Assembly (NCBI RefSeq): GCF_031954525.1
Contig: NZ_CP134867.1
Location: forward strand, 4,464,001 to 4,528,000
Direction: 5' to 3'
Source: Dyella sp. BiH032
GTDB taxonomy: Bacteria > Pseudomonadota > Gammaproteobacteria > Xanthomonadales > Rhodanobacteraceae
DNA length: 64,000 bases
The notes beneath the pieces were generated by a model. That model had not been told where the DNA came from, made no database searches, and saw only the letters and a list, made by a program, of their open reading frames with translations. This document shows, piece by piece, positions 1-12,917 of this stretch. Numbering within the stretch: the stretch's first letter is position 1; each line of letters begins with the position of its first letter. The position numbers and the translations under genes were made by a program.

Positions 1-457
1 CGATGATCTGGTTGCCCGCGAAAGACCTGGTCACCACCGAGTTGGCGCCGACGATGATGCGATCGCCCAACACCACGCCCTCGCGGATGAACACGTTGTC
101 GCCGATCCAGCAGTCGTCCCCGATCACGATGTCCCGTTCGACGTGCCGCAGCGGCCCGTCCGCATTGGTCGTCGGTTTTTCCGGGTCATGCGTGAGCGCC
201 TTGATCGACACGTTGTAGCCGATCGCGCAGCCGCGCCCGATCACCACGCGCGAGTCGGGCCCGCACGACAGATGCGCCTGGTTGAGATAGGTGTGCTCGC
301 CGATACGGAAGTTTTCCTTGGGCCCGATCAGCTTGCTGCCCAGGCCCACGGTGGCGGACCGCGCCACGCCCGGATAGCCGCGCAGCCGGCGCACGTGGCT
401 GCGGCGCTGGGCCCAGTCCACGGAACCGCTGATGCATCGGGCGAGCAGATCGAGCAC
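1..457 (-). CDS. Hexapeptide-repeat acetyltransferase (partial, 3' end outside window)
   Basis: The last gene of the sugar-nucleotide operon, running off the left edge, so 152 codons are visible. It begins at a GTG at 455-457, eight bases downstream of AGG and just after the stop of the aminotransferase. The protein shows the left-handed beta-helix pattern of CysE/WcaF-type O-acetyltransferases: SKLIGPKENFRIGEHTYLNQ near residue 33, then repeated I/V-G-x-x motifs (IGRGCAIG, IGDDCWIGDNVFI, VGANSVV). It probably O-acetylates a sugar of the surface glycan made by the locus. The acceptor cannot be told from sequence. Confidence 0.8.
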   Translation of the reverse strand, partial: MLDLLARCISGSVDWAQRRSHVRRLRGYPGVARSATVGLGSKLIGPKENFRIGEHTYLNQAHLSCGPDSRVVIGRGCAIGYNVSIKALTHDPEKPTTNADGPLRHVERDIVIGDDCWIGDNVFIREGVVLGDRIIVGANSVVTRSFAGNQII

Positions 458-464
458 GACGGGT

Positions 465-1556
465 CTACCTCGCCGGTACGGCGGCCAGGCTGTCCACGAT
501 CTGCGCGATCTGCGCGTCGGACAGATAGGGATGCATCGGCAGGCTGAGCACTTCGCGCGCCGCGCGATCGCCGACGGGCAGCTTGGCCTGCGCGTCCTCC
601 ACCGCAGGCTGGCGGTTGAGCGGCAGCGGATAGTGCACGGCCGTGGGCACGCCGGCATCGTTCAGCCGCTCGCGCACGGCCTCGCGGTCTTCGACGCGAA
701 TGGTGTATTGGGCGTAGACGCTCAGGTTGTGCGCTTCGACGAACGGCGGCTCGATGCCGGCCTCCGCAAGGCGGCGCCCGTAGTCGGCAGCCACCTGCTG
801 GCGCTGGCGGATCTCCTCGTCCAGGATCGCCAGCTTGGGCAGCAGGATCGCCGCCTGCAGCGTGTCGAGCCGGCTGTTCATGCCCACCCGCACGTGGTGG
901 TAGCGGCGGTCCTGCCCATGTCGCGCGATCTGGCGCATGGCCACGGCCAGCGCATCGTCGTCGGTGAACATCGCCCCGCCGTCCCCGTAGCAGCCCAGCG
1001 GCTTGCTCGGGAAGAAGCTGGTGCACGCGATGGTGCTGAGGTGGCAGGAGCGCCGCCCCTTGTAGGTGGCGCCGAAGCTTTGCGCGGCGTCCTCGATCAC
1101 CGGAATGCCAAGGCGCGCGGCGACCGCGTTGATCGCGTCGAAATCCGCGCACTGGCCGTAGATCGACACGGGCACGATGGCTTTCGTGCGCGGCGTGATC
1201 GCCGCTTCCAGGCCAGCGGGATCGATCAGATAAGTGTGCGGATCGACGTCCACATAGACCGGCTTCGCATGCAGGATGGCCGCGGTCTCCGCCGTGGCGA
1301 TGAAGGTGAAGCCGGGCATGATCACTTCGTCGCCCGGCCCCACGCCCAGCGCCATCAGCGCGATCTGCAGCGCGTCGGTGCCGTTCGCGCAGCTGATGCA
1401 GTGCTTGGCGCCGACGTAGGCGGCCAGCCGCTGCTCCAGTTCCGCCACCTCGGGGCCCAGGATGAACTGCCCATGCGCGAGCACGCGCTGGATGCCGGCG
1501 TCGATCTCGGCCTTGATACGTGCCTGCTGCGCCTTGAGGTCGATAAAGTCGATCAT
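465..1556 (-). CDS. wbpE: DegT/DnrJ/EryC1 aminotransferase, WbpE-like
   Basis: 363-residue PLP-dependent sugar aminotransferase. Family features are the opening [10 protein letters not shown], the [12 protein letters not shown] phosphate-binding segment, [13 protein letters not shown], and the PLP lysine in [15 protein letters not shown]. In the WbpA/B/E/D/I pathway WbpE aminates the 3-keto group of UDP-2-acetamido-3-keto-uronic acid using glutamate. The start ATG overlaps the stop of the WbpD-like gene (ATGA), so the pair is probably translationally coupled. The neighbouring oxidase and acetyltransferase support WbpE over VioA or FdtB type transaminases. Confidence 0.88.
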   Translation of the reverse strand: MIDFIDLKAQQARIKAEIDAGIQRVLAHGQFILGPEVAELEQRLAAYVGAKHCISCANGTDALQIALMALGVGPGDEVIMPGFTFIATAETAAILHAKPVYVDVDPHTYLIDPAGLEAAITPRTKAIVPVSIYGQCADFDAINAVAARLGIPVIEDAAQSFGATYKGRRSCHLSTIACTSFFPSKPLGCYGDGGAMFTDDDALAVAMRQIARHGQDRRYHHVRVGMNSRLDTLQAAILLPKLAILDEEIRQRQQVAADYGRRLAEAGIEPPFVEAHNLSVYAQYTIRVEDREAVRERLNDAGVPTAVHYPLPLNRQPAVEDAQAKLPVGDRAAREVLSLPMHPYLSDAQIAQIVDSLAAVPAR

Positions 1557-2140
1557 GCCGTGACCTCCTCCCGCGCGACCCTTCCTTCGCGCAGCACGTA
1601 GCGCGCGCCGGTATGCGGGCAGATCGCCTCGCCGGAGCCGCTGAGCGGCAGATCCAGCTGTTCGCCGTACTCGCTCATCCAGCCGATCTGGCGGGCCGGC
1701 ACGCCGACCATCAGGGCATAGGCCGGCACATCCTGCGTGACCACCGCGCCGGCGCCGACGAAGGCGTACTCGCCCACGGTGATGCCGCAGACGATGGTGC
1801 AGTTGGCGCCCAGGGTGGCGCCGCGCTTGACCAGGGTGTCGCGGTATTCCTCTTTGCGTTCGATCAGCGAGCGCGGGTTGTAGACGTTGGTGAACACCAT
1901 GCTCGGACCGCAGAACACGCCCTCTTCGAGGGTGACGTTGTCGTAGACCGACACGTTGTTTTGGACCTTGCAGCGGTCGCCGATGCTGACCCGGTTGCCG
2001 ACGAAGACGTTCTGCCCGAGCGAGACGCCCTTGCCGATGCGCGCGCCGCCGCAGACGTGAACGAAGTGCCATACGCGCGAGTCGTCGCCGATCTGCGCGC
2101 CCTCGTCCACGATCGCGCTGGGATGCTGATAGAAAGCCAT
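1553..2140 (-). CDS. wbpD: UDP-3-amino-sugar N-acetyltransferase, WbpD-like
   Basis: 195-residue left-handed beta-helix acetyltransferase beginning [20 protein letters not shown]. Hexapeptide repeats run from residue about 10 to 120, with the extended loop [20 protein letters not shown] typical of WbpD. In the family it acetylates the C3 amino group installed by WbpE, giving UDP-2,3-diacetamido-2,3-dideoxy-glucuronate. It starts seven bases after the WbpB-like stop and overlaps wbpE by four bases. Confidence 0.88.
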   Translation of the reverse strand: MAFYQHPSAIVDEGAQIGDDSRVWHFVHVCGGARIGKGVSLGQNVFVGNRVSIGDRCKVQNNVSVYDNVTLEEGVFCGPSMVFTNVYNPRSLIERKEEYRDTLVKRGATLGANCTIVCGITVGEYAFVGAGAVVTQDVPAYALMVGVPARQIGWMSEYGEQLDLPLSGSGEAICPHTGARYVLREGRVAREEVTA

Positions 2141-2147
2141 GATTGCC

Positions 2148-5418
<3,271 letters not shown>

Positions 5419-5728
5419 CCGATCTTCCAGATAGTGGGGGTCAGGCATCGCGCCTTGTCAAAGGACCGTGAATGGGGAAGTCCTTCGACCCGTCTGCACG
5501 CGACGAGTCGGGTACTGTGGCAATCGCTTCTTTACTGATACCTGAAGCGAACCGAACAGGACATCACGATTCGTTGATACAGCGAAGCGCATCAACGTTT
5601 AGACGTCCAAACGTCCAAATGTTCGCCAATCCTCTTGACAGCCATATGAAGCGGAAACGCGATTTCAAGCGAAATTCACGACGCGCATCGCACTTCCCGC
5701 CCGCGCACGGCTCCGACGGCGATACCGC
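5419..5728. other. Intergenic region between the kinase and sugar operon
   Basis: 310 bases with no supported gene. Presumably holds the promoter of the minus-strand sugar-nucleotide operon. It contains a tandem ACGTCCAA repeat (5603-5610 and 5611-5618) and a loose TTGAT...ATCAA inverted pair close by, either of which could be an operator. I see no rho-independent terminator after the kinase gene, so read-through from it is possible. Confidence 0.5.
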
Positions 5729-7930
5729 TCAGGTGCCGTTCTTGTATTCGTAGTAGCCGTACGAGTAATAGCCGCTGCTCCGGCGCTCCACCGCGTTGAA
5801 GATGGCGCCCCTGATCTCGATACCGTTCTGGGCGAACCGCTGGCGGGCGAGAGCGATTTCGCGCGCCTGATTGAGGCCGAAGCGCACCACGAGCAGAGAG
5901 GTGCCGGCCATATGGCCGATGATGGCCGCATCCGTGACCGCAAGAATCGGCGGCGTGTCGATCAGGACCAGGTCGTACTTCGGCAGCACCTGCTCGATCA
6001 CTTCGGCGAAGCGCGGGCTCATCAGCAGTTCCGAAGGATTGGGCGGGATCTTGCCGCGCGCGATGTAGTGCAGGTTCTCCAGCGACAGTAGCGGGCGGAT
6101 CGCCGCCTGCAGATCGATCTGCCCCGAGATGAGTTCGGACAGGCCGTTGTTCGGCCGGCCACCCATGACCTTGTGCAGGGAGCCCTTGCGCATGTCGCCG
6201 TCGATCACCAGCACGCGCTGCCCGGCCTGGGCTATCACTGCCGCGAGGTTGGCCGACACGAAGGTCTTGCCCGCCTCCGGGCTGGAACCGGAGATCATCA
6301 ACAGGTTGTTCTTCGCCTCCATCCGGGCGAAATGCAGGCTGGTGCGCAGGCTGCGCAACGCCTCGGTGGCCAGGTCGGTGGGCGAGCTGATGGCGAGCAG
6401 ATGATGCCTGCCGTCGCTGCGGGAATGGCCGGACAGGGCGATCTCGCGCTCGGTCGGGCTGACCGGCACCGAGGCATAGACCGGCAGGCCGAGCTGCTCG
6501 ATGACCGAGGGTTCTTCCACGCCGCGGTTGAGCATTTGCCGCACGAACACGAGGCCGAAGGCGAGGAAGGCGCCGACGAAGGTGCCGCCGAACACCACCA
6601 TCGCCTTCTTCGGCTTGACCGGATTGGTGACGTCGACCTGCGCATTGTCGACGATGTGCACGTTGCCGACCTTGCCCGCGCGCGCGATGTCGAGCTGCTG
6701 CGCCTGATTGAGCAGGCCGGTGTAGGTCTGGTTGCTCACTTCCACGTCGCGGGTGAGCTTGAGCAATTCCTGCTGCGTATCCGGCAGATCGCCGACCTGC
6801 TTGTCCATCTCGCCCTTCTTCTGCTCCAGCTGTCCGAGCTGGTCCATCAGCGCGCGATAGGCCGGATGCTTCGGCGTGAAGCGGCGCTCGATGTCCGCCT
6901 GCTGCATGCGCAGCTGCTGGATGTTGGCCTCGACCGCAACGCTCTGGTCCAGCAGGGCCTTGGTCTGCATGGTGATGTCCACCGACCTGGCCTGGATCTG
7001 GAATGCATTCAGCGCCGCCTGCGCGCGGTCCAGGTCCTGCCGCACCTTGGGCAGCTGTTCCTGCACGAACTTCAGGCTGTTGGCGGCCTCCGCGGCGTTC
7101 CACTCGACGTTCTGCCGCACGTACCACTCGCTCACGCGGTCCAGCAGCGCCACGGCCATCTTCGGGCTGGCGTGCTGGTAGGACAGGCCGATGATGCCGG
7201 AGTCCTTGCCCTTCTCCGTGGCCTGGATGGCCTGCTGCAGCTGGTTGATGGTGGTCAGGGCGCGTTCGCGGCGCACATCGAAGCGCGTACCGGGGTTGGC
7301 CTTGAGCGAGCCCACCTGGAATGTCACTCCATGGCCGGTGGCGACTTGGCCGACCGCGCCCTGCAGCACTTCGTCGCCTTCAGGATCGAACAGCGTATAG
7401 CTGCCGTTCTCGCCGGCGACGAGGGACAAGGTCTTGCCCAGCAGATGATCGGGCACCTCGATGCGCTGCAGGTCGAGCTTGGCGCCGCCCCAGTCATAAC
7501 GGCTCATGCCCAGCCAGGGGCTGGCGACCTCGCCCGGATTCGCCTGGGTGAAACGCCTGGCGATGCCGGTGCCGATCACTGGGAAGCGGCGCGGAGATAC
7601 GTTGATATCGAGCTTGAGATCATCGACTGCACGCCCGATCACGGCGCGCGAGGTGATCAGCGCGATCTCCGTGTTCGCCTGCGAGTTCGAGGCGCCCAGG
7701 GTCTGACTCAACGCGCTGATGCCGGGCAGTTCCGGCACCTTCTGCTCCACCTGCACCATCGCGTCGGCCTGGTAGATCGGCGTGGCGAGCAGCGCATAAG
7801 CGAGGCTGCAGATCAGGAACAGGCCGGTGATCGAGAGGATGGTCCACTTGTTGTCGACAACCGTACCGAGGATCGCACCCAGGTCGAGTTCGTCGTCGTT
7901 GCGTTGAGTGACTGGACGGGGATCGGTCAT
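5729..7930 (-). CDS. wzc: Polysaccharide co-polymerase / tyrosine autokinase (Wzc-like)
   Basis: 733-residue inner-membrane protein that controls chain length and export of capsule or exopolysaccharide. Order: Wzz domain with a first membrane segment near residues 32-52, a long periplasmic coiled-coil region (about 230-430), a second membrane segment near 448-468, then a cytoplasmic BY-kinase domain. Kinase motifs are SGSSPEAGKT (Walker A), VLVIDGDMRKG (Walker A') and DLVLIDTPP (Walker B). The C-terminus SSGYYSYGYYEYKNGT is a short tyrosine cluster, the usual autophosphorylation site. The start overlaps the phosphatase stop by four bases. Confidence 0.93.
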   Translation of the reverse strand: MTDPRPVTQRNDDELDLGAILGTVVDNKWTILSITGLFLICSLAYALLATPIYQADAMVQVEQKVPELPGISALSQTLGASNSQANTEIALITSRAVIGRAVDDLKLDINVSPRRFPVIGTGIARRFTQANPGEVASPWLGMSRYDWGGAKLDLQRIEVPDHLLGKTLSLVAGENGSYTLFDPEGDEVLQGAVGQVATGHGVTFQVGSLKANPGTRFDVRRERALTTINQLQQAIQATEKGKDSGIIGLSYQHASPKMAVALLDRVSEWYVRQNVEWNAAEAANSLKFVQEQLPKVRQDLDRAQAALNAFQIQARSVDITMQTKALLDQSVAVEANIQQLRMQQADIERRFTPKHPAYRALMDQLGQLEQKKGEMDKQVGDLPDTQQELLKLTRDVEVSNQTYTGLLNQAQQLDIARAGKVGNVHIVDNAQVDVTNPVKPKKAMVVFGGTFVGAFLAFGLVFVRQMLNRGVEEPSVIEQLGLPVYASVPVSPTEREIALSGHSRSDGRHHLLAISSPTDLATEALRSLRTSLHFARMEAKNNLLMISGSSPEAGKTFVSANLAAVIAQAGQRVLVIDGDMRKGSLHKVMGGRPNNGLSELISGQIDLQAAIRPLLSLENLHYIARGKIPPNPSELLMSPRFAEVIEQVLPKYDLVLIDTPPILAVTDAAIIGHMAGTSLLVVRFGLNQAREIALARQRFAQNGIEIRGAIFNAVERRSSGYYSYGYYEYKNGT

Positions 7931-8391
7931 GACGAGGCCGCTTTGGAAAGGGAGGGAGTGAGGTACGCGAGCCAGCGCGCGACTGCCTGGTCGATCAGTC
8001 CGTAGACGTGCTCGAAGGCCGGCCGCGACTGCCGGTACGGATCAGGAATCTCCTTTTCCCCCAGCCATTTGCCGAGCAGCAGTACTTTGCCGCTTGCTTC
8101 CGGCGCGAGGCGGGCGATGCGCGAGGCATGCGCCTTTTCCATGACCAGCACGAGGTCCGCGTCGTGCAGCATGGCGGTGGACAACTGACGTCCGCGGTGC
8201 GCGCTCGCGTCGATGCCATGCTCGAGCAGGAGCGACGCCGCGGTGGCGTCCATGGGATGGTCTTCGAGTGCGCCGAGGCCGGCGCTCGATATGTGGAGCG
8301 AGGCGTCGCCCAGGCGATGCCTCAGCAAATACTCGGCGGTGGGACTGCGGCAAATATTGCCCACGCACACCAGCAGGATACGTTGGAACAC
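7927..8391 (-). CDS. wzb: Low-molecular-weight protein tyrosine phosphatase (Wzb-like)
   Basis: 154 residues with the active-site loop CVGNICRS (CX5R) at residues 9-16 and the general-acid aspartate in IPDPYRQSRPAFEHVY. In this family it dephosphorylates the tyrosine tail of the partner autokinase, which is encoded immediately downstream with a four-base overlap. The start codon is GTG at 8389-8391. There is no outer-membrane Wza gene between it and the next gene upstream, which is unusual for a complete wza-wzb-wzc set. Confidence 0.92.
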   Translation of the reverse strand: MFQRILLVCVGNICRSPTAEYLLRHRLGDASLHISSAGLGALEDHPMDATAASLLLEHGIDASAHRGRQLSTAMLHDADLVLVMEKAHASRIARLAPEASGKVLLLGKWLGEKEIPDPYRQSRPAFEHVYGLIDQAVARWLAYLTPSLSKAASS

Positions 8392-8617
8392 AGCGCTGCC
8401 TGACTCTGCAAAAGAATGTGGAGGCCGCGTGCAGCGAGCCTGAAACCGACATCCCCCTGTTTCGTCAAACCAACTCTGCCGGACGAAAACCAGACCGATG
8501 GTAGAGAAAATTCCGACGCGATGGCGAGATTCGCGTCGCGATTGGCCATGCTCGTACAGCCCACGTTAGGGGACGAGCGATAACTCTCGACTTTTCCTAA
8601 ACATACGCACAGACGAA

Positions 8618-8640
8618 AAGAGCCTGCGATGCAGGCTCTT
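8618..8640 (-). terminator. Rho-independent terminator after the FAH gene
   Basis: Perfect ten-base stem (AAGAGCCTGC / GCAGGCTCTT) with a three-base loop, followed on the minus strand by a short T run. It lies 33 bases beyond the stop of the fumarylacetoacetate hydrolase gene and isolates it from wzb. Confidence 0.85.
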
Positions 8641-8672
8641 GCGTGAAGGTTTTGTGTCGATGGTGTGTCGCG

Positions 8673-9659
8673 TCAGCGCGAGAGTGGCGCGATGCGCTGT
8701 TCGATCGCGCCGAAGATCGACGCGCCACTGGCATCGGTGACGTCGATGCGGATGGTGTCGCCGTACTTGAGGAACGGCGTGCTCGGCTTGCCGTCGCGCA
8801 GCGTCTCGACGGTGCGCTGCTCCGCCAGGCACGAGGCGCCTTTGCTGGTGTCCTCGTTGGCGATGGTGCCGGAGCCGACGATGGTGCCGGCGGTGAGCGG
8901 ACGCGTCTTCGCCGCATGCGCGACGAGCTGCGCGAAGTTGAATTGCATGTCGACGCCGCATTCGGCTTCGCCGAACCACACGCCGTTGATCCATGTCCGC
9001 ATCGGCAGATGCAGCTTGTCGTCCCGCCACACGTCACCGAGTTCGTCGGGCGTAACGAAGACCGGCGACAGCGCCGAGCGCGGCTTGGACTGCAGGAAGC
9101 CGAAGCCCTTCGCCAGCTCGGCGGGGATCAGCCCGCGCAGGGAGACGTCGTTGATCAGCCCGATGAGCTGAATGTGGGCCGCGGCCTGCTCCGAGGTGAC
9201 GGCCATCGGCACATCGTCCGTGATCACGATCACTTCGGCTTCGAGATCGATGCCGTAATCCTCGCTCGGCACCACCACCGGATCGCGCGGCGCGAGGAAA
9301 CCGGCGCTGGTGGCCTGATACATCAGCGGATCGACATAGAACGACTCCGGCACCTCGGCGCCGCGCGCCCGGCGCACGCGCTCGACGTGCGGCAGGTAGG
9401 CACTGCCATCGACAAACTCGTACGCGCGCGGCAGCGGTGCGGCCAGTGCATCCATGTCCAGCGGGAAAGCGCCTGCGGCCTGGCCGGCGTTGAGCTGGTC
9501 ATAAAGAGCATTGAGACGCGGCGCGGCATTGGACCAGTCGTCCAGCGCGGCCTGCAGGGTCGGCGCGATGCCGGTGGCCTTCGCGGCCCAGCTCAATTCG
9601 CGGTTGACCACCACCAGCGTGCCGTCGCGGCCGCCTTCCTTAAGACTGCCAAGCTTCAT
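8673..9659 (-). CDS. Fumarylacetoacetate hydrolase family protein
   Basis: 328-residue FAH-fold hydrolase predicted to split fumarylacetoacetate to fumarate and acetoacetate, the last step of tyrosine/homogentisate degradation. Metal-binding acidic residues are visible in DLEAEVIVITDD, and the typical SGTIANEDTSKGASCLAEQR near residue 257-276. The gene is last in a minus-strand set headed by 4-hydroxyphenylpyruvate dioxygenase, which supports this substrate over other FAH-family ones. No maleylacetoacetate isomerase is in the window. Confidence 0.88.
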   Translation of the reverse strand: MKLGSLKEGGRDGTLVVVNRELSWAAKATGIAPTLQAALDDWSNAAPRLNALYDQLNAGQAAGAFPLDMDALAAPLPRAYEFVDGSAYLPHVERVRRARGAEVPESFYVDPLMYQATSAGFLAPRDPVVVPSEDYGIDLEAEVIVITDDVPMAVTSEQAAAHIQLIGLINDVSLRGLIPAELAKGFGFLQSKPRSALSPVFVTPDELGDVWRDDKLHLPMRTWINGVWFGEAECGVDMQFNFAQLVAHAAKTRPLTAGTIVGSGTIANEDTSKGASCLAEQRTVETLRDGKPSTPFLKYGDTIRIDVTDASGASIFGAIEQRIAPLSR

Positions 9660-9681
9660 TCTGCGCTCCGTGTGCTGCGAT

Positions 9682-10281
9682 TCATTGGCAGCCTTCGACG
9701 TAATCGACCTGCGGGGGCACGCCCACGCGCCATTTGCTTACCTTGCCGTCGGTGCCGATCGCGAAGACGGCGGCCGCTCCTTCCTCACCGCGCACGCGGA
9801 AGGTGCTCGCAGCGGGATCGTACTTGTCCGGGAATGTCTCGCCCTTGTCGCCATAGAGGCGAACGAGCTCGCTCTTGTCCATGCCCACCTTGCCGCCGCC
9901 CGGCGCCGCCTGCTTTGCGGTGGCGACGTCGTAGCGGACGAACTTGCCCTGCTCGAACATGAAGCCGAGGTCCGGCGGCGTCTTCGACCATGTCGGATAG
10001 AAATATGCGCAGGTAGAACCCTTCGCCGGCGGCTGCGTCTTCAGTTCGCCGCCCCAGGCCTGCCGGAACGCCGCCTCGTCCATGCCGAAACGCATGTCGC
10101 CGAATCCCGCGAACGTCGCCTGCTCCGTCGGGGCCGCGGGCGCCGGCGCAGCGGGAATGGCGGGAGCCGCAGCCGTGGATGCGGCGGGAGCCTGGGCGAC
10201 CGGAGCGGCGGGCTCGTTGCCGCCGCAGGCCGCCAGTCCGGCGGCCAGGAAAACACTGAGCAGGGGGCGATGCAGCGTCAT
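9682..10281 (-). CDS. Putative lipoprotein of unknown function
   Basis: 199 residues. The N-terminus MTLHRPLLSVFLAAGLAACG is a lipoprotein signal peptide with lipobox LAAC, followed by an Ala/Pro-rich linker to about residue 50. The remaining domain (FGDMRFGMDEAAFRQAWGGE and following) resembles periplasmic substrate-sensing folds but I do not recognise the family. It sits four bases after hmgA and 22 bases before the FAH gene, so it is probably cotranscribed with tyrosine catabolism. Confidence 0.75.
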   Translation of the reverse strand: MTLHRPLLSVFLAAGLAACGGNEPAAPVAQAPAASTAAAPAIPAAPAPAAPTEQATFAGFGDMRFGMDEAAFRQAWGGELKTQPPAKGSTCAYFYPTWSKTPPDLGFMFEQGKFVRYDVATAKQAAPGGGKVGMDKSELVRLYGDKGETFPDKYDPAASTFRVRGEEGAAAVFAIGTDGKVSKWRVGVPPQVDYVEGCQ

Positions 10282-10285
10282 GGCG

Positions 10286-11578
10286 TCAGTCCTTGTGGAA
10301 GTGTTTCCGTATACCTTGCCAGCACTCGTAGTAACCGCGCTGCAACTGCGGCGCCTCCAGCGCCTGGCGGGTCGGACGGATCACCTTACGCGTTTCGAAC
10401 ATGAAGGCCATGGTGCCGGTCAGGTGATCGGGCTTATCCAATACCGCGTTCGTCGCTTTCTCAAAGCTCGCTGCATCGGGGCCATGCCCGCTCATGCAGT
10501 TGTGCAGGCTGGCGCCGCCGGGCACGAAGCCGCCTTCCTTCGCATCGTAGGCGCCTTCGATCAGCCCCATGAACTCGCTGGCCACGTTGCGGTGGAAGTA
10601 CGGCGGGCGGAAGGTGTGCTCGGCCACCAGCCAGCGCGGCGGGAAGATCACGAAGTCGATGTTGGCCGTGCCCGGCGTATCGCTGGGCGAGGTGAGCACG
10701 GTGAAGATCGACGGGTCCGGATGGTCGACGCTGATCGAACCGACGGTGTTGTACTTGGCGAGGTCGTACTTGTACGGCGCATAGTTGCCATGCCAGGCCA
10801 CCACGTCGAGCGGCGAGTGGCCGATCTTCGCCGTCCACAGAGAGCCCTGGAACTTGGCGATCAGTTCGAAGTCGCCCTCGATCTCCTCATAGGAGGCATG
10901 CGGCGTGAGGAAATCCCGCGGCAGCGCCATCGAGTTGGCACCGATCGGGCCCAGGTCCGGCAGGCGCAAAAGCGCGCCGAAGTTTTCGCACACGTAGCCG
11001 CGGGCCTCGCCATCGGGCAGTTCCACGCGGAAGCGCACGCCCCGGGGAATCACCGCGATCTCCAGCGGACTCACCTCGAGCACGCCCAGCTCGGTGCACA
11101 GGCGCAGGCGCCCCTGCTGGGGGACGATCAGCAGCTCGCCATCGGCGTCGTAGAAGAAGCGGCCCTGCATGGAGCGGTTCGCCGCATATATATGTATGCC
11201 GCACCCGCCCTGCTCGGCCGGGCCGCCATTGCCCGCGAGAGTGACCAGCCCCTCGACGAAGTCCGCCGGCGCCGCCGGCATCGGCCAGGGGTCCCAGCGC
11301 AGCTGGTTCGGCGTGGCGGGCGCCTCGTCGAAGCGGTTGTGGAAATGCGCATGTGCGCGCGGCTCGAACGGCTGGTGCACTGCCGCCGGCCGGATGCGGT
11401 ACAGCCAGCTGCGCCGGTTGCTGTGCCGCGGCGCGGTGAAGGCCGTGCCGGAGAGCTGCTCGGCATACAGCCCGTGCGCCACCCGCTGCGGCGAGTTCTG
11501 CCCTGAGGGAAGCACGCCGGGGACGGCTTCGCTGGCGAACTCATTGCCGAAGCCGGATTGATAGCCTTGGGTTTCCAT
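10286..11578 (-). CDS. hmgA: Homogentisate 1,2-dioxygenase
   Basis: 430 residues beginning [21 protein letters not shown], a hallmark opening of HmgA. Iron ligands are expected in the C-terminal half, within [20 protein letters not shown] and [12 protein letters not shown], both clearly present. It opens the ring of homogentisate to maleylacetoacetate in tyrosine catabolism. It lies between Hpd and FAH on the minus strand. Confidence 0.96.
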   Translation of the reverse strand: METQGYQSGFGNEFASEAVPGVLPSGQNSPQRVAHGLYAEQLSGTAFTAPRHSNRRSWLYRIRPAAVHQPFEPRAHAHFHNRFDEAPATPNQLRWDPWPMPAAPADFVEGLVTLAGNGGPAEQGGCGIHIYAANRSMQGRFFYDADGELLIVPQQGRLRLCTELGVLEVSPLEIAVIPRGVRFRVELPDGEARGYVCENFGALLRLPDLGPIGANSMALPRDFLTPHASYEEIEGDFELIAKFQGSLWTAKIGHSPLDVVAWHGNYAPYKYDLAKYNTVGSISVDHPDPSIFTVLTSPSDTPGTANIDFVIFPPRWLVAEHTFRPPYFHRNVASEFMGLIEGAYDAKEGGFVPGGASLHNCMSGHGPDAASFEKATNAVLDKPDHLTGTMAFMFETRKVIRPTRQALEAPQLQRGYYECWQGIRKHFHKD

Positions 11579-11642
11579 CGCGCTTCACTCTTGGCGGTTC
11601 CTCCCCCTCCCATCGGGAGAGGGCCAGGATGAGTAGGGGTCG

Positions 11643-11664
11643 CCCAAGGCGCCGGCGCCTTGGG
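11643..11664. repeat. 22-bp perfect palindrome between hpd and hmgA
   Basis: CCCAAGGCGCC followed by its exact reverse complement with no loop. It sits in the 107-base gap after the Hpd stop. A second weaker stem (CCCTCCC/GGGAGAGGG, about 11603-11621) lies beside it. No T run follows on the minus strand, so it is more likely a dispersed repeat or transcript-end stabilising element than a strong terminator. Confidence 0.6.
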
Positions 11665-11685
11665 CCCATGGCACGCCGCTCCGGC

Positions 11686-12780
11686 TTACAGCACGCCGCG
11701 ACGCATCTGGTCGCGTTCGATCGACTCGAACAGCGCCTGGAAGTTGCCTTCGCCGAAGCCCTCGTTGCCCTTGCGCTGGATGATCTCGAAAAAGATCGGT
11801 CCGATATTGTTCTCGGTGAAGATCTGCAGCAGCTTGCGCTGCTTGGTCTCTGGGTCGGCGTCGATCAGGATCTTGTTCTTCGCCAGGCGCGGGACGTCCT
11901 CGCCGTGGTTGGGGATGCGCAGGTCGATCACATCGAAGTAGGTGTCCGGCGTGTCGAGGAACTGCACACCTTTGGCGCGCATCGCCTCCACCGTGTCGTA
12001 GATGTTGTCGGTGAAGCAGGCGATGTGCTGGATGCCTTCGCCGTGATAGGCGTCGAGGTACTCGTTGATCTGCGACTTCGGATCGCTCGATTCGTTGAGC
12101 GGGATGCGCACGATGCCGTCCGGCGCGGTCATGGCCTTGGATACCAGGCCGGTCTTGGCGCCCTTGATGTCGAAGTAGCGGATCTCGCGGAAGTTGAACA
12201 GGCGCTCGTAGTAGTCGGACCACTTCTGCATGTTGCCGAAGTAGAGGTTGTGCGTGAGGTGGTCGATGAAGGTGAGGCCGAAACCCTTGGGGTTGAGGTC
12301 GGCGCCGGGAACCGGCACGAAGTCGCCATCGTAGATGCTGCCCTTGTCGCCATAGCGGTCGACCAGATACAGCATGCAATCGCCGATGCCCTTCACCACC
12401 GGCGCGTTCACCGCCTTGGTCGCTTCCTTCACGCCCACGGCCTCACCGCCGTTGGCGAGCACCTTGCCGTAGACCTCGGCTGCCGGCTGCTTGAAACGGA
12501 TGGCGAAGCCGGCGGCGCAGGGACCATGCTGGGCCGCGAAGTCGGCAGCGAAGGAATCCGGGTCCTCGTTGACCAGGAAGTTCACCCCACCCTGGCGGTA
12601 CACCGTGATCGGGCGGGTCTTGTGCCTGAGCACCGCGGTGAAGCCCATGCGGCCGAACAGGTCGTGCAGCTCGGCGCCGCGACCGGCCGGGGCCGCGAAC
12701 TCGACGAATTCGAAACCGTCGATACCCATCGGGTTCTCGAAAGTGGTCACCTGCATGCCAAGATTGGGCTGCGCGCTCAT
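11686..12780 (-). CDS. hpd: 4-hydroxyphenylpyruvate dioxygenase
   Basis: 364-residue non-heme iron dioxygenase converting 4-hydroxyphenylpyruvate to homogentisate. Two vicinal-oxygen-chelate domains are visible: N-terminal NPMGIDGFEFVEFAAP and C-terminal FGLTFIDHLTHNL (iron His), QHIACFTDNIY (second His) and NNIGPIFFEIIQRKGNEGFGEGNFQALFESIE (iron Glu within the helix). The start ATG at 12778-12780 was chosen because AGGAGA precedes it at seven bases. It is first in the hpd-hmgA-lipoprotein-FAH set and divergent from a MarR regulator. Confidence 0.95.
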   Translation of the reverse strand: MSAQPNLGMQVTTFENPMGIDGFEFVEFAAPAGRGAELHDLFGRMGFTAVLRHKTRPITVYRQGGVNFLVNEDPDSFAADFAAQHGPCAAGFAIRFKQPAAEVYGKVLANGGEAVGVKEATKAVNAPVVKGIGDCMLYLVDRYGDKGSIYDGDFVPVPGADLNPKGFGLTFIDHLTHNLYFGNMQKWSDYYERLFNFREIRYFDIKGAKTGLVSKAMTAPDGIVRIPLNESSDPKSQINEYLDAYHGEGIQHIACFTDNIYDTVEAMRAKGVQFLDTPDTYFDVIDLRIPNHGEDVPRLAKNKILIDADPETKQRKLLQIFTENNIGPIFFEIIQRKGNEGFGEGNFQALFESIERDQMRRGVL

Positions 12781-12877
12781 GGGGATCTCCTGGGTCAACG
12801 CCTGGGGGTGTGAAGCCTGGTGATAAAGCGTGTCCCGCCGTCGCCTAGCCTGCGACCGGCGGCATCATCCCAGCGTT

Positions 12878-12897
12878 ATAGTTACACATGAAACCAT
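12878..12897. promoter_or_regulatory. Candidate operator of the MarR-type regulator
   Basis: Imperfect palindrome with nine-base arms ATAGTTACA and TGAAACCAT (7 of 9 positions pair) around a two-base centre. It lies in the divergent hpd/marR gap, an ideal place to control both. It overlaps the first in-frame ATG of the regulator ORF, which argues that translation starts further down. Confidence 0.5.
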
Positions 12898-12917
12898 TTG
12901 CAAGGAGTGGTGCAGCA

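Noticed and set aside
6173-8005. 610-codon open frame antisense to the tyrosine kinase gene
   Set aside because: Codon-position shadow of wzc; composition and lack of motifs rule it out.
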